From contig NZ_PTQW01000051.1 of the NCBI RefSeq assembly GCF_004343725.1, positions 1-39,751 on the forward strand: a DNA stretch of 39,751 nucleotides, given 5' to 3'. Positions 23,446-31,794 of this stretch are shown here, piece after piece. This stretch comes from Treponema sp. J25 (GTDB lineage: Bacteria > Spirochaetota > Spirochaetia > Treponematales > Breznakiellaceae). Positions within the stretch are counted from its first letter, which is position 1; every line of letters starts with the position of its first letter. Position numbers and translations under genes: made by a program. The notes under the pieces are model-generated. The model was not told the DNA's origin, made no database searches, and worked only from the letters and a program-made list of their open reading frames with translations.

Positions 23446-23861
23446 TGGAACAACGACTCTATGGAATTCGCGGAGCAACCGGTTGTATTAACACGGTGGA
23501 TGATATAGAAGCGCAGGTCCGTGCCCTCTACGATGGGTTACTCTCCCTAAATAAGTTACCAGAAAGTGATATCGTCAGTATCTTTTTTACTATGACGGCG
23601 GACCTTACCGCCTGTAATCCCGCGGCGGCCCTCAGAAAGCAGGGGAGGGCCCAACAGTGTGCCCTTTTTGTCTGTCAGGAGCCCCATACCGATGGGGCAC
23701 TTCCGGGTATCATCCGAATTCTTATTCATGGATATTTACCGGTGGGAAGCAACGTACAACATCTGTATCGGAATGGAGCAGAGGCGCTGCGTCCTGATTG
23801 GGCCGGTACCTCCGGAAGAGAAGGAATTTTTTTTATCAACAGTGATGGAAAGGACCCCTAA
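23445..23861 (+). CDS. aroH: monofunctional chorismate mutase, AroH type
   Basis: Rearranges chorismate to prephenate on the phenylalanine/tyrosine route. The 138-residue protein matches the trimeric Bacillus AroH family. Arg9 in YGIRGAT, Glu79 in CQEPHTDG, Arg91 in IIRILIH and Tyr108 in HLYRNG align with the active-site Arg7, Glu78, Arg90 and Tyr108 of B. subtilis AroH. SIFFTMTADLTACNPAAALR is the family core. GTG 23445 follows GGGAGG by seven bases and overlaps the upstream stop. AroH is less common than the AroQ fold, and no other aromatic amino acid gene lies in this window. Confidence 0.93.
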   Translation: MEQRLYGIRGATGCINTVDDIEAQVRALYDGLLSLNKLPESDIVSIFFTMTADLTACNPAAALRKQGRAQQCALFVCQEPHTDGALPGIIRILIHGYLPVGSNVQHLYRNGAEALRPDWAGTSGREGIFFINSDGKDP

Positions 23862-23866
23862 AACTA

Positions 23867-23895
23867 TTGACCAAATTCCTGTCTTCCGCTATAGT
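23867..23895 (+). promoter_or_regulatory. promoter of the tRNA pair
   Basis: TTGACC (23867-23872) and TATAGT (23890-23895) are separated by 17 bases. Initiation near 23902 would lie about ten bases before tRNA-Thr. It begins six bases after the aroH stop. Confidence 0.75.
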
Positions 23896-23911
23896 ACTGC
23901 TCGTTGGATAC

Positions 23912-23985
23912 GCCATCTTAGCTCAGTTGGCTAGAGCGCGTGACTTGTAATCTCGAGGTCCCCGGTTCGATTCCGGGAGATGGCT
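23912..23985 (+). tRNA. tRNA-Thr (anticodon TGT)
   Basis: Cloverleaf: acceptor GCCATCT/AGATGGC, D-stem GCTC/GAGC, T-stem CCCGG/CCGGG with loop TTCGATT, discriminator T, no encoded CCA. The anticodon loop CTTGTAA has TGT at 23946-23948. The anticodon stem CGTGA/TCTCG contains one T-T mismatch at its centre (positions 29 and 41). Confidence 0.95.
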
Positions 23986-24015
23986 GTAGAGCAAGCCAGG
24001 ATGGCGATGTAGATT

Positions 24016-24097
24016 GGGGAGATTCCCGAGCGGTCAAAGGGGGCAGACTGTAAATCTGTTGGCTCAGCCTTCGAAGGTTCGAATCCTTCTCTCCCCA
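24016..24097 (+). tRNA. tRNA-Tyr (anticodon GTA)
   Basis: A class II tRNA with a long variable arm, as bacterial tRNA-Tyr requires. Acceptor GGGGAGA pairs with TCTCCCC and the discriminator is A. The anticodon loop CTGTAAA has GTA at 24050-24052. CCA is not encoded. It lies 30 bases after tRNA-Thr and is probably on the same transcript. Confidence 0.96.
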
Positions 24098-24101
24098 GAG
24101 T

Positions 24102-24145
24102 GGGGCTGTAAAACGGGCGGTACGGCGGTTTTACAGCCCCTTTTT
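24102..24145 (+). terminator. strong terminator of the tRNA operon
   Basis: GGGGCTGTAAAAC (24102-24114) pairs perfectly with GTTTTACAGCCCC (24128-24140), a 13-bp stem with a 13-base loop, followed directly by TTTTT. It is a clear intrinsic terminator after tRNA-Tyr. Confidence 0.93.
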
Positions 24146-24198
24146 GTATTCCCATGTAAACATGTAGCATCATGCTAGGGCGCCGCAAAGGATAGTCT

Positions 24199-24654
24199 AT
24201 GGTTACCACCTTTTATGAAAAGGGGCTCTTATTCTCCTGTACCCGCTGTTCTTCCTGCTGTCGCTATGAAAGTGGTTATGTTTTCCTTTCCCAGGAGGAC
24301 CTTTTGAGATTAGCGGATTACCTTAAACTGGGCTCCCGGGAGTTTATACAGCTTTATTGTCGCTGGGTGCCGGGGCCTTCCGATACCGAACAGTTATCCC
24401 TAAAAGAAAAGTCTAATAAGGATTGTATCTTCTGGAACGATGGTTGTACCGTCTATGAAGCCCGGCCTCTGCAATGTCAGTTGTTCCCCTTCTGGGATAT
24501 AATTCTTTCCAGTGCCGACCGGTGGCAGAATGTAAGTAATGACTGTCCCGGCATGAATCAAGGCCGATGGTATAGCCCCGAGGAAATTGAAGAACTCCGA
24601 CGATTAGGAAAGGAAAATCGTATAATTTCCCGAAGAATAGAAAAGAATATGTAG
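24199..24654 (+). CDS. YkgJ-family cysteine cluster protein
   Basis: A 151-residue protein with the YkgJ/CxxCxxCC-type arrangement. SCTRCSSCCRYESGYVFLS is near the N-terminus, CIFWNDGCTVYEARPLQCQL in the middle and NDCPG later, together a likely metal or Fe-S site. The family (zinc- or iron-chelating, UPF0153-like) has no agreed role. ATG 24199 follows AAAGGA by six bases. It is followed after nine bases by the MBL-fold gene, so the two are probably co-transcribed. Confidence 0.82.
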   Translation: MVTTFYEKGLLFSCTRCSSCCRYESGYVFLSQEDLLRLADYLKLGSREFIQLYCRWVPGPSDTEQLSLKEKSNKDCIFWNDGCTVYEARPLQCQLFPFWDIILSSADRWQNVSNDCPGMNQGRWYSPEEIEELRRLGKENRIISRRIEKNM

Positions 24655-24663
24655 GAGGGGGCA

Positions 24664-25599
24664 ATGCAAATTCGTTTCTGGGGTGTGCGGGGCTCTTTAC
24701 CGGCTCCTCCGGTACCCCAGCAGATAAAAAGTAAAATCTCTGCTATCATAGAACGAATCACCCCGGACGACATCAAAGACCCGACAAGTAAAGAGCGATT
24801 CCTTTCCCGGCTTCCCCCCTGGCTTTTTGGGACCGTGGGTGGCAACACTCCCTGTCTTGAAGTTCGTACCCATGATGCCCTTATTATCTTTGATGCAGGC
24901 ACCGGTATCCGGGAACTGGGTATAGCCCTTTCTAAGGATACACAGAAACCCTCGGAGTGCCATATCTTTTTTTCCCATCTCCATTGGGACCATATACAGG
25001 GGCTTCCTTTTTTTGGCCCCGCCTATAATCCGTCGATGGAACTGCACTTGTATTCCCCCCATGAGGAGTTAGAAACGGCCCTGCAACATCAGATGCGTCC
25101 CCCATCTTTTCCCATCACCATGGAAAGCATGGGGGCAAAAAAACACTTTCATCATCTTACCGAACCGGTTATCCTTGGAAACACCACGGTAAGTTTTAAG
25201 AAAATGAACCATCCGGGTGCATCCTATGCCTATCTTGTGGACGACGGGCTCCATCGCTTTTTATATGCCACTGATACGGAGCTTTCGGCCGATGATTTTC
25301 AGCGGACCGATGAGAATGCGGCCTTTTTTGGGGGGGTGGACGCCCTCGTCATCGATGCCCAATATACCCTGGGGGAGGCCATAGAAAAATATAACTGGGG
25401 ACACAGTGCCTTTAGTCTGGCGGTGGACTTTGCATCCAACTGGGGAATCGCAAATCTGTATCTGTTTCATCATGACCCTACCTATGATGATAAAAAGCTC
25501 TACAATATCTTGCAAAATGCCCGCTGGTACGTAGAACGGATGGCAATTACGGGAGTACAGGTACACCTGGCCACGGAGGGGCTAACCATTACCCTATGA
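24664..25599 (+). CDS. MBL-fold metal-dependent hydrolase
   Basis: A 311-residue metallo-beta-lactamase-fold protein. It begins MQIRFWGVRGSLPAP, followed by VGGNTPCLEVR and IIFDAGTGIRELG, and has the metal motif HLHWDHIQGLPFF (H-x-H-x-D-H). Further ligands are expected in MNHPGASYAYLV, FLYATDTE and GHSAF. This subgroup resembles phosphoribosyl cyclic phosphodiesterase-like and cyclic-nucleotide phosphodiesterase-like MBL proteins, but the substrate cannot be assigned. It has no signal peptide. An insertion around residues 18-50 (IKSKISAIIERITPDDIKD) lengthens it. Its stop overlaps the next start in ATGA. Confidence 0.85.
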   Translation: MQIRFWGVRGSLPAPPVPQQIKSKISAIIERITPDDIKDPTSKERFLSRLPPWLFGTVGGNTPCLEVRTHDALIIFDAGTGIRELGIALSKDTQKPSECHIFFSHLHWDHIQGLPFFGPAYNPSMELHLYSPHEELETALQHQMRPPSFPITMESMGAKKHFHHLTEPVILGNTTVSFKKMNHPGASYAYLVDDGLHRFLYATDTELSADDFQRTDENAAFFGGVDALVIDAQYTLGEAIEKYNWGHSAFSLAVDFASNWGIANLYLFHHDPTYDDKKLYNILQNARWYVERMAITGVQVHLATEGLTITL

Positions 25600-25790
25600 A
25601 CGAAATAACCCTTACCTTCGAAGAAATTCTCGCCCTCTTTCGACGGTTAAAACGGGAAGAGGATCATCTTGATGAAGTAGAGTCTCACCTGCTTGCAAAA
25701 ATAGAAAATGTTTTGTATACCCGATATTCCATTGCAGAGATGGAAGCCCTCGTTTCAGAGGCGACCAGGAAGGATAACCACACAAAATAA
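25596..25790 (+). CDS. small helical protein of unknown function
   Basis: A 64-residue charged protein (ITLTFEEILALFRRLKREED, then HLDEVESHLLAKIEN), probably two or three helices with coiled-coil character. Its ATG overlaps the stop of the MBL-fold gene (ATGA at 25596-25599), and it ends 12 bases before mltG. The overlap and proper composition make it a likely real gene. No family is recognised. It could be a partner of either neighbour. Confidence 0.65.
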   Translation: MNEITLTFEEILALFRRLKREEDHLDEVESHLLAKIENVLYTRYSIAEMEALVSEATRKDNHTK

Positions 25791-25802
25791 GGGGAAAAGA
25801 AG

Positions 25803-26882
25803 ATGAATAAGCATTCCAGGCCCATCGTCGTGGGTCTTGGTATTATGATAGTTCTATGTCTGGGAATCCTTGCGGGCCTTTTAACGCTCTGGTCATTGAT
25901 GACCACCCCTGTTCCCGTTCATCCTGAGAGTATACCCTTCGGCGTTCCCGGTATTACTCAAGATCCGCGGTATGGAATTATTCTGGAAGTCTTCCCCGGA
26001 GAATCCCCTGCTCGGCTGGGACGACGACTCGAAATGGCCGGTCTTATTCGCTCTCGCCTGCTCTGGGAAATGCTGATCCGTATTGATCGGGAACCCATTA
26101 AAGCGGGGGTCTATGGGCTTACGAATGAGTTTTCTATCCTGGAACTCCACAAGCTTCTTGTCTCGGGAAAACAACTGGTGATTCGGGTAACTATTCCCGA
26201 GGGGCTCACCATTTCCAAGGTAGCAACAATCCTTGAAAAAGAAGGGATCTGTACGGCGGCGGATTTTATTAAGGTTACAACGGATTCCCAACTATTACGG
26301 GAGTTCCAGATCCCCGCCCGGTCTTTTGAAGGCTACCTGTTCCCCGATACGTATTATTTCCCCTGGCGGTATCCAGCGGCTTCGGTCCTGAAAATGATGG
26401 TGCAGACCTTTTTTAAACGCTTCACAGAGTTTACCGCTAACCAGAAAGAGCTTTCGCCGGAGCGTATTCATCAGATGGTTACCCTTGCTTCGATTGTGGA
26501 ACGGGAGTACCGGTTGCCCGAAGAAGCGCCCCGTATTGCCGGTGTGTTTTATAATCGTTTGCAACGGGGTATGGCCCTGCAATCCTGCGCTACCGTGGAG
26601 TACGTTATTACCGAAATACTCCATAAACCGCACCCCAAGGTGTTGTACTATCAGGATCTTGAGATTCCAAGCCCTTACAACACGTATCTTCATCGGGGCC
26701 TGCCGCCTGGCCCTATTGCCAATCCCGGAGCGGTGGCGTTGAAGGCGGTTCTGTCCCCAGAAAAAACGGACTACCTCTATTTCCGGCTTATAGATCCTGA
26801 ACGGGGGGCCCATCATTTTTCTCGAACCCTGGATGAACATACAAGAGCTATTCCCCTGTATGTAAAAGGAGAGAAAAACTAA
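25803..26882 (+). CDS. mltG: endolytic murein transglycosylase
   Basis: A 359-residue MltG/YceG protein that cuts nascent glycan strands and may set their length. It has an N-terminal membrane anchor (VVGLGIMIVLCLGILAGLLT). A LysM-like region follows, VTIPEGLTISKVATILEKEG, then FEGYLFPDTYYFP. The catalytic segment is VTLASIVEREYRLPEEAPRI, with the key glutamate, followed by GVFYNRLQRGMALQSCATV. Length and order are normal. It is two bases from dnaG and belongs to the same run. The cell-wall genes further right (PBP2, RodA) are its functional partners. Confidence 0.95.
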   Translation: MNKHSRPIVVGLGIMIVLCLGILAGLLTLWSLMTTPVPVHPESIPFGVPGITQDPRYGIILEVFPGESPARLGRRLEMAGLIRSRLLWEMLIRIDREPIKAGVYGLTNEFSILELHKLLVSGKQLVIRVTIPEGLTISKVATILEKEGICTAADFIKVTTDSQLLREFQIPARSFEGYLFPDTYYFPWRYPAASVLKMMVQTFFKRFTEFTANQKELSPERIHQMVTLASIVEREYRLPEEAPRIAGVFYNRLQRGMALQSCATVEYVITEILHKPHPKVLYYQDLEIPSPYNTYLHRGLPPGPIANPGAVALKAVLSPEKTDYLYFRLIDPERGAHHFSRTLDEHTRAIPLYVKGEKN

Positions 26883-26884
26883 TA

Positions 26885-28705
26885 ATGGCTCGTATTTCGG
26901 AGCTTACTATTCAGGAAATCCACGAACGCCTTGATGCGGTGTACATCATTTCTGAATATGTGCGCCTCGAAAAACGGGGAAACCGCTACTGGGGGCTGTG
27001 TCCGTTCCATACCGAAAAAACCCCTTCTTTTACGGTAGATGGGGAACGTAAATTTTACTATTGCTTCGGTTGCCATAAGGGTGGGGGGGTGGTGAATTTC
27101 ATTATGGAGATGGAAAAACTGTCCTACCCCGATGCGCTGGAATTCCTTGCTCGAAAACTCGGAGTGCCGGTCCAGTACGATGGGCAGGAACAGAAGGGCG
27201 AAAAAGATAGTTCCCTCAGGGAACGGCAGGACCTTTTAGAGTTGTATCAGCGGGTTGCGGGAAGTTTTCATCACATTCTTCTCCATACCGAGCAGGGGGC
27301 CCTGTGTCGAGATTACCTTGCTCGCCGGGGCATCAGTCAGGAAATGATAGAGCGATTCCGTCTGGGATATGCCCCCCGGGGGAAAACCTGGTTATATCAC
27401 TTTTTACGAAAGAAGGGCTACTCAGAAGCCTTCCTTGCTAAAACGGGGCTTTTTTCCCGTCAATATCCCGAGGTTTCTCTCTATCACCATCGACTTATGT
27501 TTCCTATCGCCGACCGGCGAGGGACGGTGGTAGCCTTCGGTGGTAGAATTTTAGAAGGAGAAGGCCCTAAATACATTAACTCCCCCGAAACAATGCTCTA
27601 TAAAAAACGGGAGATCCTCTTTGCCCTTGATGTAGCCCTTCCTGCAATTCGAAGTACGAAGGAGGTGTATCTCTGCGAGGGATACATGGATGTCATTGCC
27701 TTACATCAGGCGGGAATAGAAAATGCGGTGGCCCCCCTGGGCACCGCATTTACAGAAGAACAGGCCCATCTGTTACATCACTGGGCTGACAGGGTGCTAC
27801 TGCTTTTTGATCGGGATGCGGCGGGGCAGCAGGCTACGGAAAAGGCTATTCTTACCTGTCGCCGGGCAGGCCTTGGGTGCGCTGTAGCGGGATATCCCAG
27901 AGAAAAGGAGGAAGAAGGGGCGGTTTTAAAAGATCCTGCCGAGATTTTGCAAAATAAAGGCATAGAGGCGTTGCAAAAATATGTAAAATATACTATAAAT
28001 GACTTTGATTATCTGTTGGAACGGGCGCGCGCTCTGTATGACACATCTCGAACGGAAGGCAAAAGCCATGCGGTAACCTTCTTCTTCCCTTTTCTCGAAA
28101 CCCTGTCTTCAGAGGTTTCGCGGGAGTCTTGTGTCAACGAGATTGCGGATGCCTTTGGGGTAGAAAAAACGGCGATTTTGAAGGATTTTTACCATCGTAC
28201 AACACAGGAGGAACGTCAAGGCGCCCGGAATGTACAGAGAAGCTCCCGATCTTCTACGATCCACTTAAACGATGAAGTATATCTTTTTCTTACGGTGATA
28301 GCCCAGCGAAAGTGGTATCCCTTTGTTCGTGCTCACCTAAGCCCAGATATGGTAGAAGATTCGCGGGCAAAAGAATTGTTTGTGTCCCTGGAAGAGTGTT
28401 ACCGTCTTGGTCGGGAAGATATGGACAGCCTTTTGGAACAGATACAGGACCCCCTTTTGCGAGATTTCGTGCTTGAAAAAACTGCAGAGGGGGCTTTTTC
28501 TGTGCAACCGGAAAAAATTGTGCAGGATGGTATCAGGCGCATACGAATTCGTCACCTGGAGCGTCAACGGACCACGGTGGTAACTAAATTGAAACTTGCC
28601 CAATCCCAATTGGAATATTCCCGTCAGGATAGCCTTGAGGATATGCTGGCGGAGATAATGCATATAGATGCCGAAATTAAACGGCTTAAGGATGAAATGG
28701 CATGA
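26885..28705 (+). CDS. dnaG: DNA primase
   Basis: Makes RNA primers for lagging-strand synthesis. The 606-residue protein has an N-terminal CHC2 zinc finger with C39, H42, C60 and C63 ([12 protein letters not shown] and [11 protein letters not shown]). The core has FRLGYAPRG and the TOPRIM segment [15 protein letters not shown], followed by [12 protein letters not shown]. The C-terminal 200 residues are the helicase-binding region. The start ATG 26885 fits the family N-terminus. It overlaps rpoD in ATGA, the classic dnaG-rpoD macromolecular-synthesis arrangement. Confidence 0.97.
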   Translation: MARISELTIQEIHERLDAVYIISEYVRLEKRGNRYWGLCPFHTEKTPSFTVDGERKFYYCFGCHKGGGVVNFIMEMEKLSYPDALEFLARKLGVPVQYDGQEQKGEKDSSLRERQDLLELYQRVAGSFHHILLHTEQGALCRDYLARRGISQEMIERFRLGYAPRGKTWLYHFLRKKGYSEAFLAKTGLFSRQYPEVSLYHHRLMFPIADRRGTVVAFGGRILEGEGPKYINSPETMLYKKREILFALDVALPAIRSTKEVYLCEGYMDVIALHQAGIENAVAPLGTAFTEEQAHLLHHWADRVLLLFDRDAAGQQATEKAILTCRRAGLGCAVAGYPREKEEEGAVLKDPAEILQNKGIEALQKYVKYTINDFDYLLERARALYDTSRTEGKSHAVTFFFPFLETLSSEVSRESCVNEIADAFGVEKTAILKDFYHRTTQEERQGARNVQRSSRSSTIHLNDEVYLFLTVIAQRKWYPFVRAHLSPDMVEDSRAKELFVSLEECYRLGREDMDSLLEQIQDPLLRDFVLEKTAEGAFSVQPEKIVQDGIRRIRIRHLERQRTTVVTKLKLAQSQLEYSRQDSLEDMLAEIMHIDAEIKRLKDEMA

Positions 28706-30447
28706 CCGACTTACAGCTAGATCCGGCAGTTGTAAAGCTGATTGAATACGCAAAGGAAAAGAAAATCTTATCCTATGATGAATTGTCCGACTTTTTACCG
28801 GAGCATATTATCAATTCGGACAAGATGGATGAGGTTCTTTCTCTATTAGAATCCCAGAATATCCAACTCGTAGAAGAAGAACCCCTCTTGGATGATGAGA
28901 TAGAACTGGAAGATCAAAAAATAATAGAAGAGGAACCTGAAAAGAAACGGTTAATATACAACGATAAGGAGAGTTCTGTAGACGATCCTATCCGGCTCTA
29001 TCTTCGAGAAATTGGAAAGGAAAATCTTCTTACCGCTGAGCAGGAAGTCCAACTATCCAAGCAGATGGAGGAAGGGGAAAATATCATTAAACGGGTCGTG
29101 CGAAAATCCGGTATGATTATCCCTGCCTACTATGCAATTGCTCAGCGGGCCTTCTCGAAGCGGGACCCCCGGGAGATGAACCTTTCCAAGAAAGAAATGA
29201 CCGAATACATGGCTGAGCGTCGTCGTTTGAATCAATATTATAAGGAAACCCTGAGGCTCGTCGGTTCTGAGCTTAAACAATACATGGATATAAAAAAGCA
29301 CCTTGTTGCCCGGGGACAGGATATTTTTGAAGCGCCGGAACTTAAGGAATTACGAGAAAAGATTATTCCCGTTCTGGTCGAAGCGGATATCCATCCTGAA
29401 GAAATCTCTGGTATTTCTGAGAAATTTGTTCAGGCCGCAAAGAAAATAAAAAAATACAAACGGGAGCAAGAACGGATTGAAAAACGACTGAGAATCAGTT
29501 CCATAAAAGAATTACGTGCCCTGGGTCGAAATCTTACTATTAAACATGAGCGGGAACGGCTAGAAGAAGAGCTTGGCCTTCCGGCGGATGAAATAAAAGA
29601 GTTGATCCGGCACATCCAGGTAACAGAAAAAAAACTCCATCAATTAGAAATTGAATTTGAAGAGCCCATTGATTCAATCTTAAAAATGGCAAAGGAAATT
29701 AACCGCGGCCGGGTGATGATGAAGAGTGCCAAAGATAAACTTATCAAGGCAAACCTTCGGCTTGTGGTGTCGATTGCCAAAAAATACACCAACCGGGGAC
29801 TTCACTTCTTTGATCTCGTCCAGGAAGGGAATATAGGCCTTATTAAGGCGGTAGAAAAATTTGAATACCGTAAGGGCTATAAATTTTCAACCTATGCCAC
29901 CTGGTGGATTCGACAAGCCATTACCCGTTCGATTTCGGACCAAGCCCGAACGATTCGGGTGCCGGTTCATATGATTGAACAGATCAATAAGGTAGTCCGG
30001 GAATCCCGACAGCTCATGCAGGTCCTTGGTCGGGAGCCCACCGATGAAGAAATTGCGGAGCGCCTTGGCTGGACCGCTCAGAAGGTAAAGTCCGTAAAGA
30101 ATGTGGCCCGGGAACCCATTTCTCTGGAAACACCTATTGGAGAAGAGGAGGATTCCCTCCTGGGGGACTTTATAGAAGACAAGGATGTGGAAAATCCCGC
30201 CAATCAAACCGCCTTTACCCTGTTGCAGGAGCAACTCCGGAGTGTTCTGGAAACGCTACCACCCCGGGAGCAGGAGGTGCTCAAGATGCGGTTTGGGCTT
30301 GACGATGGATACTCTCTTACCCTGGAAGAGGTGGGGCTCTATTTTAACGTTACCCGGGAACGGATTCGGCAGATAGAAGCAAAAGCGCTGCGAAGACTAC
30401 GGCATCCTAAACGGAGCCGAAAGCTAAAAGATTATCTTGATCATTAA
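28702..30447 (+). CDS. rpoD: RNA polymerase sigma factor, sigma-70 (RpoD)
   Basis: The primary sigma factor, 581 residues. An N-terminal region 1.1 is present ([20 protein letters not shown]). Region 1.2 follows with [11 protein letters not shown], a non-conserved insert with a coiled coil (about residues 130-320), then region 2 ([36 protein letters not shown]), region 3 and region 4 ([20 protein letters not shown]). It would recognise the TTGACA/TATAAT-type promoters listed here. It starts inside the dnaG stop, and the zinc-ribbon gene follows after 22 bases. Confidence 0.98.
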   Translation: MTDLQLDPAVVKLIEYAKEKKILSYDELSDFLPEHIINSDKMDEVLSLLESQNIQLVEEEPLLDDEIELEDQKIIEEEPEKKRLIYNDKESSVDDPIRLYLREIGKENLLTAEQEVQLSKQMEEGENIIKRVVRKSGMIIPAYYAIAQRAFSKRDPREMNLSKKEMTEYMAERRRLNQYYKETLRLVGSELKQYMDIKKHLVARGQDIFEAPELKELREKIIPVLVEADIHPEEISGISEKFVQAAKKIKKYKREQERIEKRLRISSIKELRALGRNLTIKHERERLEEELGLPADEIKELIRHIQVTEKKLHQLEIEFEEPIDSILKMAKEINRGRVMMKSAKDKLIKANLRLVVSIAKKYTNRGLHFFDLVQEGNIGLIKAVEKFEYRKGYKFSTYATWWIRQAITRSISDQARTIRVPVHMIEQINKVVRESRQLMQVLGREPTDEEIAERLGWTAQKVKSVKNVAREPISLETPIGEEEDSLLGDFIEDKDVENPANQTAFTLLQEQLRSVLETLPPREQEVLKMRFGLDDGYSLTLEEVGLYFNVTRERIRQIEAKALRRLRHPKRSRKLKDYLDH

Positions 30448-30469
30448 ATTTAGATGAAGGGGAACAAGC

Positions 30470-31330
30470 ATGGTGATGGAAGAAGTGTTTTCTAAACTTC
30501 GGGTATTGCAGGATATTCTGGCAGAAAAAATTCGACTGGAAAAAGATATAGTGGAGATTCCGCGGGTTCTTGAAACCCAGCAGGAACTCCTTACCCGTTT
30601 AAAGAAGGGATTTATAGAAAAAAATCAGGAGTATGATCGTATTACAGCCCTGGTGAGCCAGCTAAAGGTATCCCTGGCGGAAGCCGAAAGTAACCGGGAG
30701 CGGGCCGAAAAGGCGATGGATACCATTACCACCCAGCGGGAATACGAGGCCCTCGACAAGGAAATCCGGGAGGCCAGTGAAAAAGAACAGCAGTATCGCA
30801 AGGAACTGCAACGGGAAGAAAAGAATCTGGCTGTTCTGTCGGAAGAAATCCAGCGGGAAGCCGCCCTCGTAGAAGAGCAGGAGCGAGATCTGGCACAGCG
30901 AAGGGCAGGGATTGAGCAGGAACTAGCAGAAAAGCGGGCAGAATTGGAAACCCTTAAAGAACGGGAACGGGAGATTACAGCCGGTCTTGATCCTGAAGTG
31001 GTCTTTAAATTTGAACGGATCATTCGAAACAAAATGGGGCTTGGAATTGTACCTATTAAAGGTGGGGTCTGTAATGGCTGCCATATGATTCTGCCAGTGC
31101 AATTTGCGAACATGGTTCGTAGTGGCGAAGAAATCGTATTCTGCCCCTATTGTTCGCGAATTCTGTACTATGAAGAATCTGAAGAAGGCGAGATGGAGTT
31201 CTTTAACGAAGAAGATGCAGGGAGCCTTTCTGATTTAGAGGATTTTGATCTTGATGAAGAGTATGATGAAGAAGAGGAAGAAGAAGAGGAGGAAGATGAC
31301 GAAAAGGTAGACATGGATTTTGATGAGTAA
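30470..31330 (+). CDS. coiled-coil zinc-ribbon protein (CdsZ/DUF164-like) with polyacidic tail
   Basis: A 286-residue protein. Residues 1-180 form a long charged coiled coil (repeated E/K/R-rich heptads). A C4 zinc ribbon follows, with GVCNGCHMILP and FCPYCSRILYY, as in the CdsZ / DUF164 family found next to rnpB or rpoD in various bacteria. The last 45 residues are almost entirely D and E (for example YDEEEEEEEEEDDEKVD), which is odd and could mimic nucleic acid or contact basic proteins. The role is unclear. Its stop lies only five bases before the RNase P RNA, so rnpB may be transcribed with it. Confidence 0.85.
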   Translation: MVMEEVFSKLRVLQDILAEKIRLEKDIVEIPRVLETQQELLTRLKKGFIEKNQEYDRITALVSQLKVSLAEAESNRERAEKAMDTITTQREYEALDKEIREASEKEQQYRKELQREEKNLAVLSEEIQREAALVEEQERDLAQRRAGIEQELAEKRAELETLKEREREITAGLDPEVVFKFERIIRNKMGLGIVPIKGGVCNGCHMILPVQFANMVRSGEEIVFCPYCSRILYYEESEEGEMEFFNEEDAGSLSDLEDFDLDEEYDEEEEEEEEEDDEKVDMDFDE

Positions 31331-31335
31331 TTAGA

Positions 31336-31745
31336 GGTAATGGATCGGGATACCGCGATGAAAAGGGAAGAAATTTACCCTTTTCATTGAGGAAAGTCCG
31401 GGCTCCAGAGGGCCTGATGCCGGGTAATGCCCGGGCTTGCTGGCCGTAAGGTCAGCAGGACAGACAGTACCACAGAAAACATACCGCCCCTCTGTGCACG
31501 AGCACAGGGTACTGCTCGAAAGAGCAGGGGTAAGGGTGAAAAGGCGGGGTAAGAGCCCACCGCATGACTGGTAACAGCATGGCAGGGTAAACCTCATCAG
31601 GAGCAAGGTCAAGCAGCGGGAATGGATGGCCCCTCCGAAGTACCGCGGGTAGACCGCTTGAAGATTTTCGGTGACGAAAATCGAAGATAGATGGTATCCC
31701 TTCCCTTAAAGGGGAAGACAGAACTCGGCTTACAGGTCCATTACC
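31336..31745 (+). ncRNA. rnpB: RNase P RNA, bacterial type A
   Basis: The catalytic RNA that trims tRNA 5' leaders. The P1 helix is GGTAATGGA (31336-31344) with TCCATTACC (31737-31745). The conserved core GAGGAAAGTCCGGGCTCC is at about 31388-31405, and the 3' ACAGAACTCGGCTTACAGG element is complete. A GTGA tetraloop hairpin (31663-31682) and other type A arms are present. Six Ts follow the 3' end. The start lies five bases after the zinc-ribbon stop, so it is processed from, or initiated within, that operon. Confidence 0.97.
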
Positions 31746-31755
31746 TTTTTTCTCG

Positions 31756-31785
31756 TTGACTTTTTATTCAAAAAAGGGTTATATC
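31756..31785 (+). promoter_or_regulatory. promoter of the TPR protein gene
   Basis: TTGACT (31756-31761) is followed by TTATAT (31779-31784) at 17 bases or TATATC (31780-31785) at 18 bases. Either ends nine or ten bases before the ATG at 31795, so little or no leader is possible and no ribosome site exists. Confidence 0.6.
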
Positions 31786-31794
31786 ATTACAGTT

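Noticed and set aside
23931-24209. Open - strand frame over the two tRNAs
   Set aside because: It is the antisense of tRNA-Thr and tRNA-Tyr, a familiar source of false small proteins; both tRNAs fold well.
31331-31612. - strand frame inside the RNase P RNA
   Set aside because: The region is fully explained by conserved RNase P RNA structure.
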